A stretch of DNA of 64,000 nt from Improbicoccus devescovinae (lineage in GTDB: Bacteria > Bacillota > Clostridia > Oscillospirales > Acutalibacteraceae), in assembly GCA_036245095.1 (NCBI GenBank), contig BSWA01000001.1:186001-250000 (forward strand). The letters run 5' to 3'. Both the position numbers and the translations under genes were made by a program. The notes under the pieces were generated by a model. That model saw only the letters and a program-made list of their open reading frames with translations, made no database searches and was not told the origin of the DNA. Position 1 is the first letter of the stretch. The number at the start of each line of letters is the position of its first letter. Positions 7,983 to 16,302 of this stretch are shown piece after piece.

Positions 7983-9308
7983 TTGCACAAAAAAATTGAT
8001 TCTTATTTAAAATTAAACAGATCTTTATTTTGTGTTCCGGGTCACAAAGGCATCATAAATAAATATGATCTTACTGAATTGCCTGAAACCGATGATTTAT
8101 ATGATCCCAAAGAATATATATCTAGTCTGGAATCACGAATATCTAGATTATATAATTCTAATATTTCGGTTATTTCTACTGGCGGTAATACTTTGTGCAT
8201 TCAAACTATGTTGAGAATTTTTTTTCAGACATCTGGAGAGTTAATCGTTTTGCGCAATGTGCACAAATCTGTTGTTAATACTATGATTTTATTAGGCATT
8301 CATCCAATTTGGATCGCATTTTCTTATAATATTATTAATATATTAAGCTCTATAAATCATGCGATTGACACAAATCCAAATGCAAAAGCGATTTTTTTAA
8401 CTAGCGTGGATTATTATGGCAATATTTTAGATATAAAAAATATATGTAATATTGTACATAAAAAAAATAAAAATATTTTAATTTTAGTTGATAATTCACA
8501 CGGGTCTCATCTTAAATTCACAAGAAATTCCAATTTGCATCCGTTAGATTGTGGCGCAGATGCCTGTGCTGATTCTGCTCATAAGACGCTTCCTGTTTTA
8601 ACCGGAGGTGCGTGGTTGCATGTAAATAAAAAAATTGAAATTAAAGAAATAAAAACTAGCATGGGATTATTTGGGTCTACAAGTCCTTCATTTTTGATAA
8701 TAAATTCTATACAAAATTGTATAAATTGGCTTGAAATTAATTGCAAATTAAAATTTAATATTTTTTTTAATATGGTAAAATATATCAAAAAATGCGCTGA
8801 AAATTCCAAAATTTTATGTAACTTTTGTAATGACCCTGGTCGGATTGTCTTGGATTTTTGTAATTATAAAACTACGGATCAAGAAATATTAAAATATTTT
8901 AATAAATATAAAATAGAGCCTGAATTTGTTTTGAATAAAAAAGTAGTTTTGATTCCTTCTCCGTTTAATAAATATAAAGACTGGTTAAGATTGGAATGTG
9001 CAGTTTTATTAAAAAAAATTAGATTTAATTTTGTTTATTGTGAAAAATATACAAAAGAAAATCATGATATTTATCTTGATTTACCTAAAGTAATTTTAAA
9101 TTTGAGAGAAGCTATGTTTTTGGAATCCGAATCAGTAGTAACAGAAAATTCTGCTGGAAGAATATGTGCTGAAGTCGCATGTAAGTGTCCTCCGGGGACT
9201 ATTATAGTTGCGCCCGGTGAATTGATAGGTGAAAATGAACAAAAAAACTTACTTAATAATAAAATAATTGGTATAAAAGTCATAAAAAAAAATATATCAG
9301 GATATTAA
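7983..9308 (+). CDS. PLP-dependent Orn/Lys/Arg decarboxylase family protein
   Basis: 441 aa fold-type I PLP enzyme of the short Firmicutes type (YaaO-like). CVPGHKG lies at 17-23, the PLP-phosphate site at STGGNT (65-70), DNSHG (170-174) holds the ring Asp, and the Schiff-base lysine is K201 in SAHKT. The C-terminal domain ends with the ENSAGRICAE...PPGTII motif seen in this family. Such enzymes decarboxylate arginine, lysine or ornithine to make polyamines; substrate cannot be read from sequence. TTG start five bases after AGG. Its stop overlaps the convergent P-type ATPase gene by 12 bases. Confidence 0.9.
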   Translation: MHKKIDSYLKLNRSLFCVPGHKGIINKYDLTELPETDDLYDPKEYISSLESRISRLYNSNISVISTGGNTLCIQTMLRIFFQTSGELIVLRNVHKSVVNTMILLGIHPIWIAFSYNIINILSSINHAIDTNPNAKAIFLTSVDYYGNILDIKNICNIVHKKNKNILILVDNSHGSHLKFTRNSNLHPLDCGADACADSAHKTLPVLTGGAWLHVNKKIEIKEIKTSMGLFGSTSPSFLIINSIQNCINWLEINCKLKFNIFFNMVKYIKKCAENSKILCNFCNDPGRIVLDFCNYKTTDQEILKYFNKYKIEPEFVLNKKVVLIPSPFNKYKDWLRLECAVLLKKIRFNFVYCEKYTKENHDIYLDLPKVILNLREAMFLESESVVTENSAGRICAEVACKCPPGTIIVAPGELIGENEQKNLLNNKIIGIKVIKKNISGY

Positions 9309-11699
9309 TTTGTATATTAAAGATGAAATTAATGCCAAAATTATATTTATAAATATGTTTTGTATGCCCCATTGTAACGGATTGGGAATTAAAAGATATT
9401 TTTCACTAAAAAATAATATTGAAATTATAAATAAAATTATTACACTGTAATATATATATTTTCTGAACAGGGTCATGGGGCTTGAGATTTTTTTTAGTAA
9501 TAACATGCTTAAACAGCCGGTTGTTACGACTGCGATTCCAGAATAAATTCCTCTTGGGATCATGAACCATTTTAGCGTCAAAGAGCATAATATTATATTA
9601 ATGCAAATGGAAATGGCAGCCGGAAGCGAAATTTTAATTACATTTGAAAATATGGATTCGTGCGTTTTTTTGATGTTTTTTTCAAATGACAACAAAAATG
9701 ATGGTATTCCTACTGCACACGTGTTAATTAATGTCATATGGCTCGGTTTGAATGGGTACGGTATGGCAAATATTAGCATTAATATGCCTAAAAAAATTGA
9801 ATACATGGTCTTGGCAAGAAATAAAATTGATGATATACTTATATTATTTATTGCTCGGCGACCTTCTGCAACTGCTAACGGAATAGATGTGAAATCGGAG
9901 TCCATTAGAATTAAATGCGAAATTTCTCTGGCGGCGGCGCTGCCCGAGGCCATTGCTACAGAGCAGTCAGCTTCTTTTAATGCTAAAACGTCGTTTACAC
10001 CATCGCCGGTCATGCCGACTCGGTGGCCTTTGATTTTTAAGGCTTTTATTATTAATCGCTTCTTTTCGGGTGTCGAACGAGCGAAAATTGTGTATTTTTT
10101 ACAGTTTTTTAATATGTCTGAGAATGTTTTTAGTTCATTTGTGTCAATAGAAAGCTCGCTATTTTTGAGGCCTATGATTCGAGCGATTTTCGAAACAGAT
10201 TCAACACTGTCGCCAGAAATTATTTTAATATCTACGTCGTTGGTGGCGAAAAATTTTATGGTTTTTGCGGCATTTGCTCTGATTTTGTCTTTTAAAAATA
10301 CAAATCCTAAAATTTTTGTATCTTCTGGAATTTTATCTTTGGTAATCTCCGCTGAAGTGTGTGCGATTGTTAAAATTCTGTAATCTTCGTACTTATTGAG
10401 CAATTTTAATGTTTTTTTAATATATTCTTGTTTATTTTCACCAAAAATAAATTCTAAAGATCCAATAATATAGCTACCTTGGTTCTTGAAATATACTGCT
10501 GAAATCTTTCTTGAAGACGAAAACGATAAGCTCGTGTCGGGAGGCAGTTGTTTTGTGTTGTCTGTGGTAAAAACTTGTTTGAGCGCTTTCATGGTTTCGT
10601 TATTGTCTTTTGAATTATATGACAAAATATTAATTGCTTCGATGAGTTTTTTGTCTAAATTATACAAATTATTATCAGAATTTTTTAATTTATTTATTTT
10701 GTCTATTTTGGTCAATTCAAGATTGTTTTCAAGACTATTTATGTTTATTATGCCTAATAATTCAAATGTGCCTTCTGTTATGGTTCCGGTTTTATCTAGG
10801 CAAAATGTATCAATTCTTGCCAAAGTTTCGACAGAATATATGTCTTTTGCTAGTATTTTCTTGCGTGCAAGCCGAGTTGCGCCTAATGCTAATATCGAAC
10901 TTGTCAGCAATGCTAAGCCCTCGGGGATCATGCCAATCAGTGCGGCGCATGTTCCAAGGGCAGCTGGCGCGTAGTTGTATCCGTTGGCTTTGAATTGATT
11001 GATAAAAAGCGGAATCCCAATCGGTATTATAATAATCGAAACTAGTTTTATTATTTTATTTATAGCCGCCATGAGCTCGGAATTGGCGGATTTTATGTTT
11101 TTTAAATTTTTGGAAATCTCTGCAGAATACGTGTCTTTACCGATTTTTACCGCTTTTGTAATTACAGTTCCGCTTACGATGAAACTTCCGGAAAGTAAAA
11201 TATCTCCTACTTTTTTTTCGATCACATCGGACTCGCCGGTTAAAAACGATTCGTCGACTTCGCAAGTGTCGTTAATAATTTCACAGTCTGCCGATACTTG
11301 CGAGCCTCGTGAAAAAATTATTATGTCACCTAGCACAATTTCTTCGACTGGAATAATTTTTTTTTGTGAATCTCGCACAACTTCGGCCGTCTTCGAAGAT
11401 ATTAATTTTAATTTTTCGGTAGCTGATCGTGCTCTGAATTCTTGAAACAAGCTTATTAATGAATTGAATATTACTACGATCATGAACATAAGATCTCTTA
11501 GCGAGCCTGTGAATAATACTATTATCGCTAATATTAAATTGATGAAGTTGAATAATGTAAAAAAATTTGTTTTGAAAATTTCGGAAATCGGCTTCGGCTT
11601 CGGAGATGAATCTATGTTCGAAAATCCTGATTCTTTTAGCTTTTGCACTTCTGCTGTGCTTAAACCTGTGTGCAAGTTCGAAAATTTTAAATCTCCAAT
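9297..11699 (-). CDS. Cation-transporting P-type ATPase (CtpE-like), probable ATT start
   Basis: About 800 aa. Full P-type set: TGES actuator loop (~154-157), PEGL in M4 (~259), DKTGT phosphorylation site (~302-306) and TGDGVNDVLALKEAD hinge. The sequence style matches CtpE-like ATPases (calcium in mycobacteria); the ion is not certain here. There are no N-terminal metal-binding domains. The homologous N-terminus (LHTGLSTAEV) begins just after a TTG that lies 34 bases from the only good ribosome binding site, AAGGAGG. ATT at 11699, ten bases after AAGGAGG and in frame, fits better, adding eight residues. The start is inferred; the rest is secure. Confidence 0.85.
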   Translation of the reverse strand: MGDLKFSNLHTGLSTAEVQKLKESGFSNIDSSPKPKPISEIFKTNFFTLFNFINLILAIIVLFTGSLRDLMFMIVVIFNSLISLFQEFRARSATEKLKLISSKTAEVVRDSQKKIIPVEEIVLGDIIIFSRGSQVSADCEIINDTCEVDESFLTGESDVIEKKVGDILLSGSFIVSGTVITKAVKIGKDTYSAEISKNLKNIKSANSELMAAINKIIKLVSIIIIPIGIPLFINQFKANGYNYAPAALGTCAALIGMIPEGLALLTSSILALGATRLARKKILAKDIYSVETLARIDTFCLDKTGTITEGTFELLGIININSLENNLELTKIDKINKLKNSDNNLYNLDKKLIEAINILSYNSKDNNETMKALKQVFTTDNTKQLPPDTSLSFSSSRKISAVYFKNQGSYIIGSLEFIFGENKQEYIKKTLKLLNKYEDYRILTIAHTSAEITKDKIPEDTKILGFVFLKDKIRANAAKTIKFFATNDVDIKIISGDSVESVSKIARIIGLKNSELSIDTNELKTFSDILKNCKKYTIFARSTPEKKRLIIKALKIKGHRVGMTGDGVNDVLALKEADCSVAMASGSAAAREISHLILMDSDFTSIPLAVAEGRRAINNISISSILFLAKTMYSIFLGILMLIFAIPYPFKPSHMTLINTCAVGIPSFLLSFEKNIKKTHESIFSNVIKISLPAAISICINIILCSLTLKWFMIPRGIYSGIAVVTTGCLSMLLLKKISSPMTLFRKYIYYSVIILFIISILFFSEKYLLIPNPLQWGIQNIFINIILALISSLIYKLIS

Positions 11700-11832
11700 A
11701 GTTAATATTCCTCCTTGACACGAAACTCGAGCAGTTTCTGAAATTTTAATTATTTTACTACAAAATAAAAAAAAATAAATTAAATTTGTATTAAATTTTA
11801 ATTAAATTTATATTAAATTAAGAGGCGATCTT

Positions 11833-12117
11833 ATGATATGCGGGATTAGTGACCTCAAAAAAAAAGAAGTCATAAATGTTCGCGACGGATTGCGTATCGG
11901 ATTTGTCAATGACGTGGAAGTCGATTTGTGTAATGCTAGGTTGGTTGCGATAATTATTTATGGGCATCTCAAATTTTTTGGCATATTTGGTAGGGAAGAT
12001 GACATAATAATTCGTTGGGAACATGTAGAAGTTATCGGGAAAGATACGATTCTTGTTAATTTTTACCAGACAAAAGAACGTCATCAGAAAAATTTTTTGA
12101 GTAAATTTTTAAAGTAA
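11833..12117 (+). CDS. YlmC/YmxH family PRC-barrel sporulation protein
   Basis: 94 aa. The opening MICGISDLKKKEVINVRDG...GFVNDVEVD is the family signature; the rest fits a PRC-barrel ending in an IGKDTILV-type strand. YlmC/YmxH proteins are conserved in spore formers, with poorly defined function. The C-terminal ~17 residues are basic and extend past the barrel. GAGGCGAT precedes ATG. It is 31 bases upstream of cwlD, another sporulation gene, in the same direction. Confidence 0.85.
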   Translation: MICGISDLKKKEVINVRDGLRIGFVNDVEVDLCNARLVAIIIYGHLKFFGIFGREDDIIIRWEHVEVIGKDTILVNFYQTKERHQKNFLSKFLK

Positions 12118-12148
12118 TTTTAATCTTTTTATAAGGTAGATTTAATTT

Positions 12149-12913
12149 ATGAAAATATTAACAACTAATAAACGTGCTTTTTTGAATTTAACTTTGATTT
12201 GTTTTTTTATAATTTCAATAGTTACTCTCGGCGCGGTCGGAATTACTAAAATAATGACGCTAAATAATACTACAAAAATTGTTGACAAAAAAATCCCTTT
12301 AATTATAATAGATGCTGGTCATGGCGGCGAGGATGGCGGCGCGGTGACTACACATGATGGCGGCGAACCTATAATAGAAAAAAATATAAATTTGGCTATC
12401 ACTTTGAAGCTACGTGATCTTTTACGTATAAGTGGCTGCCAGGTAATTTTAACACGCGAAAAAGACAAGGCTATTTATGATCCAGAGTCTAAAAGTTTAA
12501 GGCAAAAAAAGCGTTCCGATCTCAGAAATAGGCTAGAATTAATCAATCAGTATTCCGATAGTAATACTTGTTTTGTAAGTATTCACCAAAATAAATTCCC
12601 AGACGAGAAATATTTTGGCACGCAAATATTTTTTTCAACAAATAATCCAAATAGCGAAGTCTTCGCAGAGCATGTGAGAAATAATATAATATCTAAAATT
12701 CAACCCGAGAATAAGCGTGAGATCAAACCAGCGACTTCAAAAATATTTTTACTTAACAATTCCAAAATACCAGCTATCACCGTAGAATGCGGATTTTTAT
12801 CTAACAAACAAGAAGCTCAAAAATTAATAACCAATGACTACCAAATGAAAGTTGCTGCTTCTATATTTGGTGGAATAGTGGACTATTGGACAAAAAATAA
12901 TCAAAATAATTAA
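12149..12913 (+). CDS. cwlD: N-acetylmuramoyl-L-alanine amidase, CwlD type
   Basis: 254 aa: an N-terminal membrane/signal segment (~12-35), then an Amidase_3 domain. Zinc ligands: H58 in DAGHGG, a Glu near 77 and H146 in SIHQNK; catalytic Glu is E213 in TVECGFLSN. CwlD cuts the stem peptide during spore cortex synthesis, letting a deacetylase make muramic lactam, which germination enzymes need. The size and single-domain layout match CwlD better than vegetative amidases, which carry wall-binding repeats. AAGGT ribosome binding site. Confidence 0.85.
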   Translation: MKILTTNKRAFLNLTLICFFIISIVTLGAVGITKIMTLNNTTKIVDKKIPLIIIDAGHGGEDGGAVTTHDGGEPIIEKNINLAITLKLRDLLRISGCQVILTREKDKAIYDPESKSLRQKKRSDLRNRLELINQYSDSNTCFVSIHQNKFPDEKYFGTQIFFSTNNPNSEVFAEHVRNNIISKIQPENKREIKPATSKIFLLNNSKIPAITVECGFLSNKQEAQKLITNDYQMKVAASIFGGIVDYWTKNNQNN

Positions 12914-12991
12914 AAATTTTGTTTATAATTCACAATTTTTTTATATTTAATTTAATATTTTTATTGAGTATATGTATTTATTTAAATAATA

Positions 12992-13088
12992 ACGCCGGCA
13001 ATAAACTCTTTTTTTGCTGGTTGCTCTATGCCGGAACTAACCGCTGTGTTAATCTTTATGAGAACGCTCGTCTGTGCGGTTAGATGTC
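12992..13088. ncRNA. Candidate structured RNA (two GC-rich stems)
   Basis: In a very AT-rich gap, about 95 bases are clearly richer in G+C and form two hairpins: CCGGCA pairing with TGCCGG, then CTAACCGC pairing perfectly with GCGGTTAG over a ~33-base loop. No coding frame covers it. No known riboswitch or ribozyme consensus was recognised. Strand is uncertain because both stems are symmetric; a weak TTGAGT/AATAAT pair lies upstream on the plus strand. Confidence 0.45.
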
Positions 13089-13156
13089 TAAAAAAATATA
13101 TTGCCTCATAAAAATATAATAAAATTGAAATTTAAATTTAATTTGTGCTCAAAGTA

Positions 13157-13185
13157 TTGTTAAAAAAATTTGTATATGCTAAAAT
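13157..13185 (+). promoter_or_regulatory. Strong promoter with extended -10 upstream of a possible small RNA
   Basis: TTGTTA (13157-13162), 17-base spacer, TAAAAT (13180-13185) preceded by TGC. There is no open frame directly downstream; transcription would enter a short region with a GGAA-capped hairpin (CCGGAC/GTCTGG, ~13210-13226). Confidence 0.65.
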
Positions 13186-13191
13186 AATATT

Positions 13192-13290
13192 ATAAATAAA
13201 TTTTGTGCACCGGACGGAAGTCTGGAAAGATTTCTTATATTCGCATTAATTTTTATTGTTTTTAAAAAAATTTAGACAGACTCTAGAATT
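13192..13290 (+). ncRNA. Possible small RNA with GNRA-type hairpin
   Basis: Downstream of the promoter at 13157, bases ~13205-13235 contain CCGGAC-GGAA-GTCTGG, a six-pair stem with a GNRA-class loop, then AT-rich sequence. No ribosome binding site or frame. It may be a small RNA or part of the leader of the S1-like gene. The 3' end cannot be placed. Confidence 0.3.
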
Positions 13291-13319
13291 ATTTAAATTA
13301 AATTTTCTCATAAAAACTC

Positions 13320-13347
13320 TTGACATAAAAAATTATATTAATATAAT
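13320..13347 (+). promoter_or_regulatory. Consensus promoter of the S1-like gene
   Basis: Perfect TTGACA (13320-13325), 16-base spacer, perfect TATAAT (13342-13347). The predicted transcript carries a leader of about 165 bases before the S1-like gene at 13519; the leader is AT-rich with no obvious riboswitch. Confidence 0.85.
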
Positions 13348-13518
13348 ATAATTGTTTATTAAATTTTTAGAATTTTCGACCAATTCCATAAAAAATATTT
13401 AAAATATTTATTTTTTTAGTTGTTTATAATAAAAATATAAAATAAGCATAAATCCAAGCTGTGTTTACATATGATTTCTTAGATGATAATTATTATGATA
13501 TCCTTTGGGGGGTCTTGA

Positions 13519-14460
13519 GTGAACGTTTTTTTTCCAGAAGGTCATTTAATAAATAATCAAGAAAACAGAAATTCTTTTTTGTCATATCATACACTTCTCG
13601 AAGCTCGCGATAAGAGAAAAATATTGGAAGCTCGCGCAATTGTCTGTGATAGTGAACATAATTTATTGGTTGATTTGCATTGTATGAAAGGAATAATTCC
13701 TCGGGAAGAGGGTGCTGTCGGCATAAAAGAAGGCACAACACGCGATATTGCTATTATATCAAAAGTAAATAAACCAGTGTGTTTTATGGTCATGGGTTTT
13801 AAAGATGATGGAAATGACGTTAAAGCTATATTATCTCGGAAATATGCTCAGGAGTTGTGTATTGAAAATAAAATTTCAAATTTAATACCTGGGGACGTCA
13901 TTCCAGCTAGGGTTACTCATATGGAAAATTTTGGGGTATTCGCTGATATCGGCTGCGGAATTATATCATTTTTGCCGATAGATTCTATATCGGTTTCTAG
14001 GATTTCTCATCCAAATGAAAGATTTAAAATAGGCGAAAATATAAAAGTAATTGTAAAATCTTTGATAGGTGATAGAATTAATCTTACGCATAAAGAATTG
14101 CTCGGGACCTGGGAAGAAAATGTTTCGCTTTTTAATATAGGCGAAACTGTGCCGGGTATAGTGCGTTCTATTGAAGATTATGGAATTTTCATAGAATTAA
14201 CCCCTAATTTAGCGGGTCTTGCAGAATACAAATCTCACATGCAAGAGGGCCAACAAGCTAGTGTTCATATTAAAAATATAATTAAAAATAAAATGAAAAT
14301 AAAACTAGTTATAATCGAGGCATTTAATGAAATTAAAGATCCTGAACCAACTAAGTATTTTTTTGATGGAGATCATATAGAAAAGTTTACTTATTCTCCG
14401 GAAAATTGTACAAAAATAATAGAAACTAATTTTGTAAATATTGAAACATGTGTTAGATAA
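13519..14460 (+). CDS. S1-domain protein (RpsA-like)
   Basis: 313 aa. An N-terminal ~110-residue region resembles the first, ribosome-side domain of bacterial S1 homologues (ARAIVCDSEHNLLVDL...GIIPREEGAVG). Two S1 folds follow at ~120-185 (GDVIPARVTHMENFGVFADIGCG) and ~205-270 (GETVPGIVRSIEDYGIFIEL). Clostridial 'S1-like' proteins of this size are RNA-binding translation or regulatory factors. GTG start six bases after GGGGGG. Expressed from the strong promoter at 13320. It probably is not a full S1, which has four to six repeats. Confidence 0.8.
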   Translation: MNVFFPEGHLINNQENRNSFLSYHTLLEARDKRKILEARAIVCDSEHNLLVDLHCMKGIIPREEGAVGIKEGTTRDIAIISKVNKPVCFMVMGFKDDGNDVKAILSRKYAQELCIENKISNLIPGDVIPARVTHMENFGVFADIGCGIISFLPIDSISVSRISHPNERFKIGENIKVIVKSLIGDRINLTHKELLGTWEENVSLFNIGETVPGIVRSIEDYGIFIELTPNLAGLAEYKSHMQEGQQASVHIKNIIKNKMKIKLVIIEAFNEIKDPEPTKYFFDGDHIEKFTYSPENCTKIIETNFVNIETCVR

Positions 14461-14656
14461 TTTAAGTTTTTGAAAAATTAATTTTGTTTAAAATATACAA
14501 AAAATTTTATTATTTATATTTATTTATAACAAAAATATATAAAAATCAAAATTTTACATATCATTTTAAACAAAATTCTTTGTTTTTAATTTTTAATATA
14601 TTTTTTTGATATAAATATTTTTCACGTTTTGTATAAATTCCCCATAATATAATTTT

Positions 14657-14696
14657 AGACTTAGCAAAATTTGTATATCATGTTATATCTAAGTCT
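14657..14696. promoter_or_regulatory. Inverted repeat at the start of the Cys-rich gene transcript
   Basis: AGACTTAG (14657-14664) and CTAAGTCT (14689-14696) form a perfect 8-bp inverted repeat separated by 24 bases, directly after a TATAAT (14648-14653) and before the ribosome binding site GAGGAG. It could be an operator or a leader hairpin controlling the cysteine-rich protein. Confidence 0.5.
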
Positions 14697-14730
14697 GGAA
14701 TTCCAATATCTTATGAGGAGTTTATTTTTT

Positions 14731-15675
14731 ATGTCTGAAAATTTAAATCCATTTCGCAGTCCTGAAGGTATGTTTTTAAATAATAATTTTAGAGAAGCCG
14801 TCTGTATTGATGCGTATCGTGTATATGACTCATGTGCAGATAAAGATTGTATCGAAAACACACGGTGTTATTTTATCGAATCGGTCCAGCATTTGATAGA
14901 AGACGCCAGAAACGTAAAATTAAAATGTGTAAGCGTTATTAACACTGCGCTTGACATCGAGCCACTTCCATTTCAAAAAGGATTTTATTCAATAGATTTG
15001 ACATTCTTTTTTGAAGTTATTCTTGACGTTTATACTACTATAGGTGGCGCAGCATCTACAGTTTCCGGGTTTTGTTCATTTAACAAAAAAGTAATATTAT
15101 ACGGAAGCGAAGGCAGTGTTAAAGTTTACAGCTCTGATTTTTCATGCAACAGTCCTGATGTTCAGAATTTACCAGGAAAAAATCTACCAAGAGCAACATG
15201 TCAAGTAGCGAATCCTATCGGGCTTTCGGCCAAAATATGTGAAGTTACAGAGCACTATTGTGATGGCTTAAATTACAAAATACCAGAATCCATTTGCAGA
15301 AGATTTGGCGGAAATTTTGTATGTGGAAATATCACCAAATCAGTAAGCGTAACACTTGGGTTATTTACTATCGTGCAAATAGAGCGCAACGTTCAAATGC
15401 TAGTACCATCGCTTGATTTCTGTTTACCAGAAAAAGAGTGTCGTGCATCAAGCGATAATCCATGCGAATTATTCAGCAAAATCGAGTTCCCAACGAGCGA
15501 ATTTTTCCCTCCCAAAAATTTAGATGCAAGCTTATTAAACTCATGTACATCCAAAGACTCATGCGAAAAAAAATGCTGTGAAGACCACTGTGAACCTAAA
15601 TGCAAATGTAAATGCAAAAACAAATGTAACTGTGGATGTTGCCCGAAAACAGAATTCGTCAAATGTGGATGTTAA
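14731..15675 (+). CDS. Conserved cysteine-rich protein of unknown function
   Basis: 314 aa. The N-terminus carries the signature REAVCIDAYRVYDSCADKDC, which I associate with an uncharacterised protein family of Clostridia; most of the chain is beta-rich with scattered cysteines. The last ~45 residues hold about 14 cysteines in CC, CxC and CxxC spacings plus many lysines, like a metal-binding or cross-linking tail. ATG 14731 follows GAGGAG. No signal peptide or membrane helix. Cys-rich proteins in spore formers are often coat proteins; a coat or metal-storage role here is inference only. Confidence 0.7.
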   Translation: MSENLNPFRSPEGMFLNNNFREAVCIDAYRVYDSCADKDCIENTRCYFIESVQHLIEDARNVKLKCVSVINTALDIEPLPFQKGFYSIDLTFFFEVILDVYTTIGGAASTVSGFCSFNKKVILYGSEGSVKVYSSDFSCNSPDVQNLPGKNLPRATCQVANPIGLSAKICEVTEHYCDGLNYKIPESICRRFGGNFVCGNITKSVSVTLGLFTIVQIERNVQMLVPSLDFCLPEKECRASSDNPCELFSKIEFPTSEFFPPKNLDASLLNSCTSKDSCEKKCCEDHCEPKCKCKCKNKCNCGCCPKTEFVKCGC

Positions 15676-15704
15676 TCTAAATACTTTTAAAAGAATCGGC
15701 CCTT

Positions 15705-15742
15705 AATCAATATTTTCATGAATATTTTTGGGTTGATTTTTT
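15705..15742 (+). terminator. Probable intrinsic terminator
   Basis: AATCAA (15705-15710) pairs with TTGATT (15733-15738), with additional A/T pairing inside, followed by a T run. It lies 30 bases after the Cys-rich gene stop. Confidence 0.55.
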
Positions 15743-16107
15743 ACATAACAAATTTACCTCGAAATCATGTTTTTATATAACATGTATTACAGTATTTTAA
15801 ATTATATATACACCAAATCTTGTTAATTATAAGCCAGGAATCTCACGTGAGAATCAGTAGATTCAAAACGAGAACAGCTGATTTTTAATATTTTTGAAAA
15901 TTCGGAAAATATGTTTGAATCTTAACAAACTTATTTACTTTTACAATATTTTTGTAGATATCACGACCTTTAAATTTTAATAAATTAATTTCACTTCATG
16001 ATAAGTTTAATAATATATATATTTTTAAATTAGTCAACAGTATTTGGTATAAAATTTATATTTTTTACGAACAAAAAAATTTACATAAATTTAATATAAA
16101 AAAAATA
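15743..16107. other. Intergenic region with palindrome and hairpin
   Basis: AT-rich, no coding frame. It contains the perfect 12-bp palindrome TCTCACGTGAGA (15841-15852) and, overlapping its end, AATCAG (15852-15857) that can pair with CTGATT (15878-15883) followed by T residues. Either could be an operator or the end of a short transcript. The rest looks featureless. Confidence 0.4.
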
Positions 16108-16135
16108 TTTACATTTTTTAAAAACATGCTAAACT
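16108..16135 (+). promoter_or_regulatory. Promoter of the SRP RNA
   Basis: TTTACA (16108-16113), 16-base spacer, TAAACT (16130-16135) preceded by TGC, about 30 bases upstream of the mature RNA. The same TGC-extended -10 recurs elsewhere in the window. Confidence 0.7.
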
Positions 16136-16166
16136 ATCTCAAATATCGGATGTTTAGTATATTTTT

Positions 16167-16265
16167 GCGTGCCACCTGACGGACGACGGTACACCATGAA
16201 TCATGTCAGGCAGGAAACTGAGCAGCATTAAGTGTATGTTATCGGGTGTTTTTAAGGCGGCACGT
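16167..16265 (+). ncRNA. ffs: Small signal recognition particle RNA (4.5S type)
   Basis: About 99 bases. Ends pair: CGTGCC (16168-16173) with GGCACG (16259-16264). The tip has the SRP domain IV signature: TCAGG on the 5' side, CAG-GAAA-CTG tetraloop hairpin, AGCAGC on the 3' side, the asymmetric loop that binds Ffh. It sits directly upstream of dnaX, the standard order in Firmicutes (scr-dnaX-yaaK). No Alu domain, so it is the short form. Confidence 0.9.
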
Positions 16266-16302
16266 TAAAATATATTAATATAATTTTAGTAAGGTGGAAG
16301 TG

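Noticed and set aside
9562..10974. Long frames antisense to the P-type ATPase
   Set aside because: They mirror the ATPase codons; no ribosome binding sites, and the ATPase on the other strand has all catalytic motifs.
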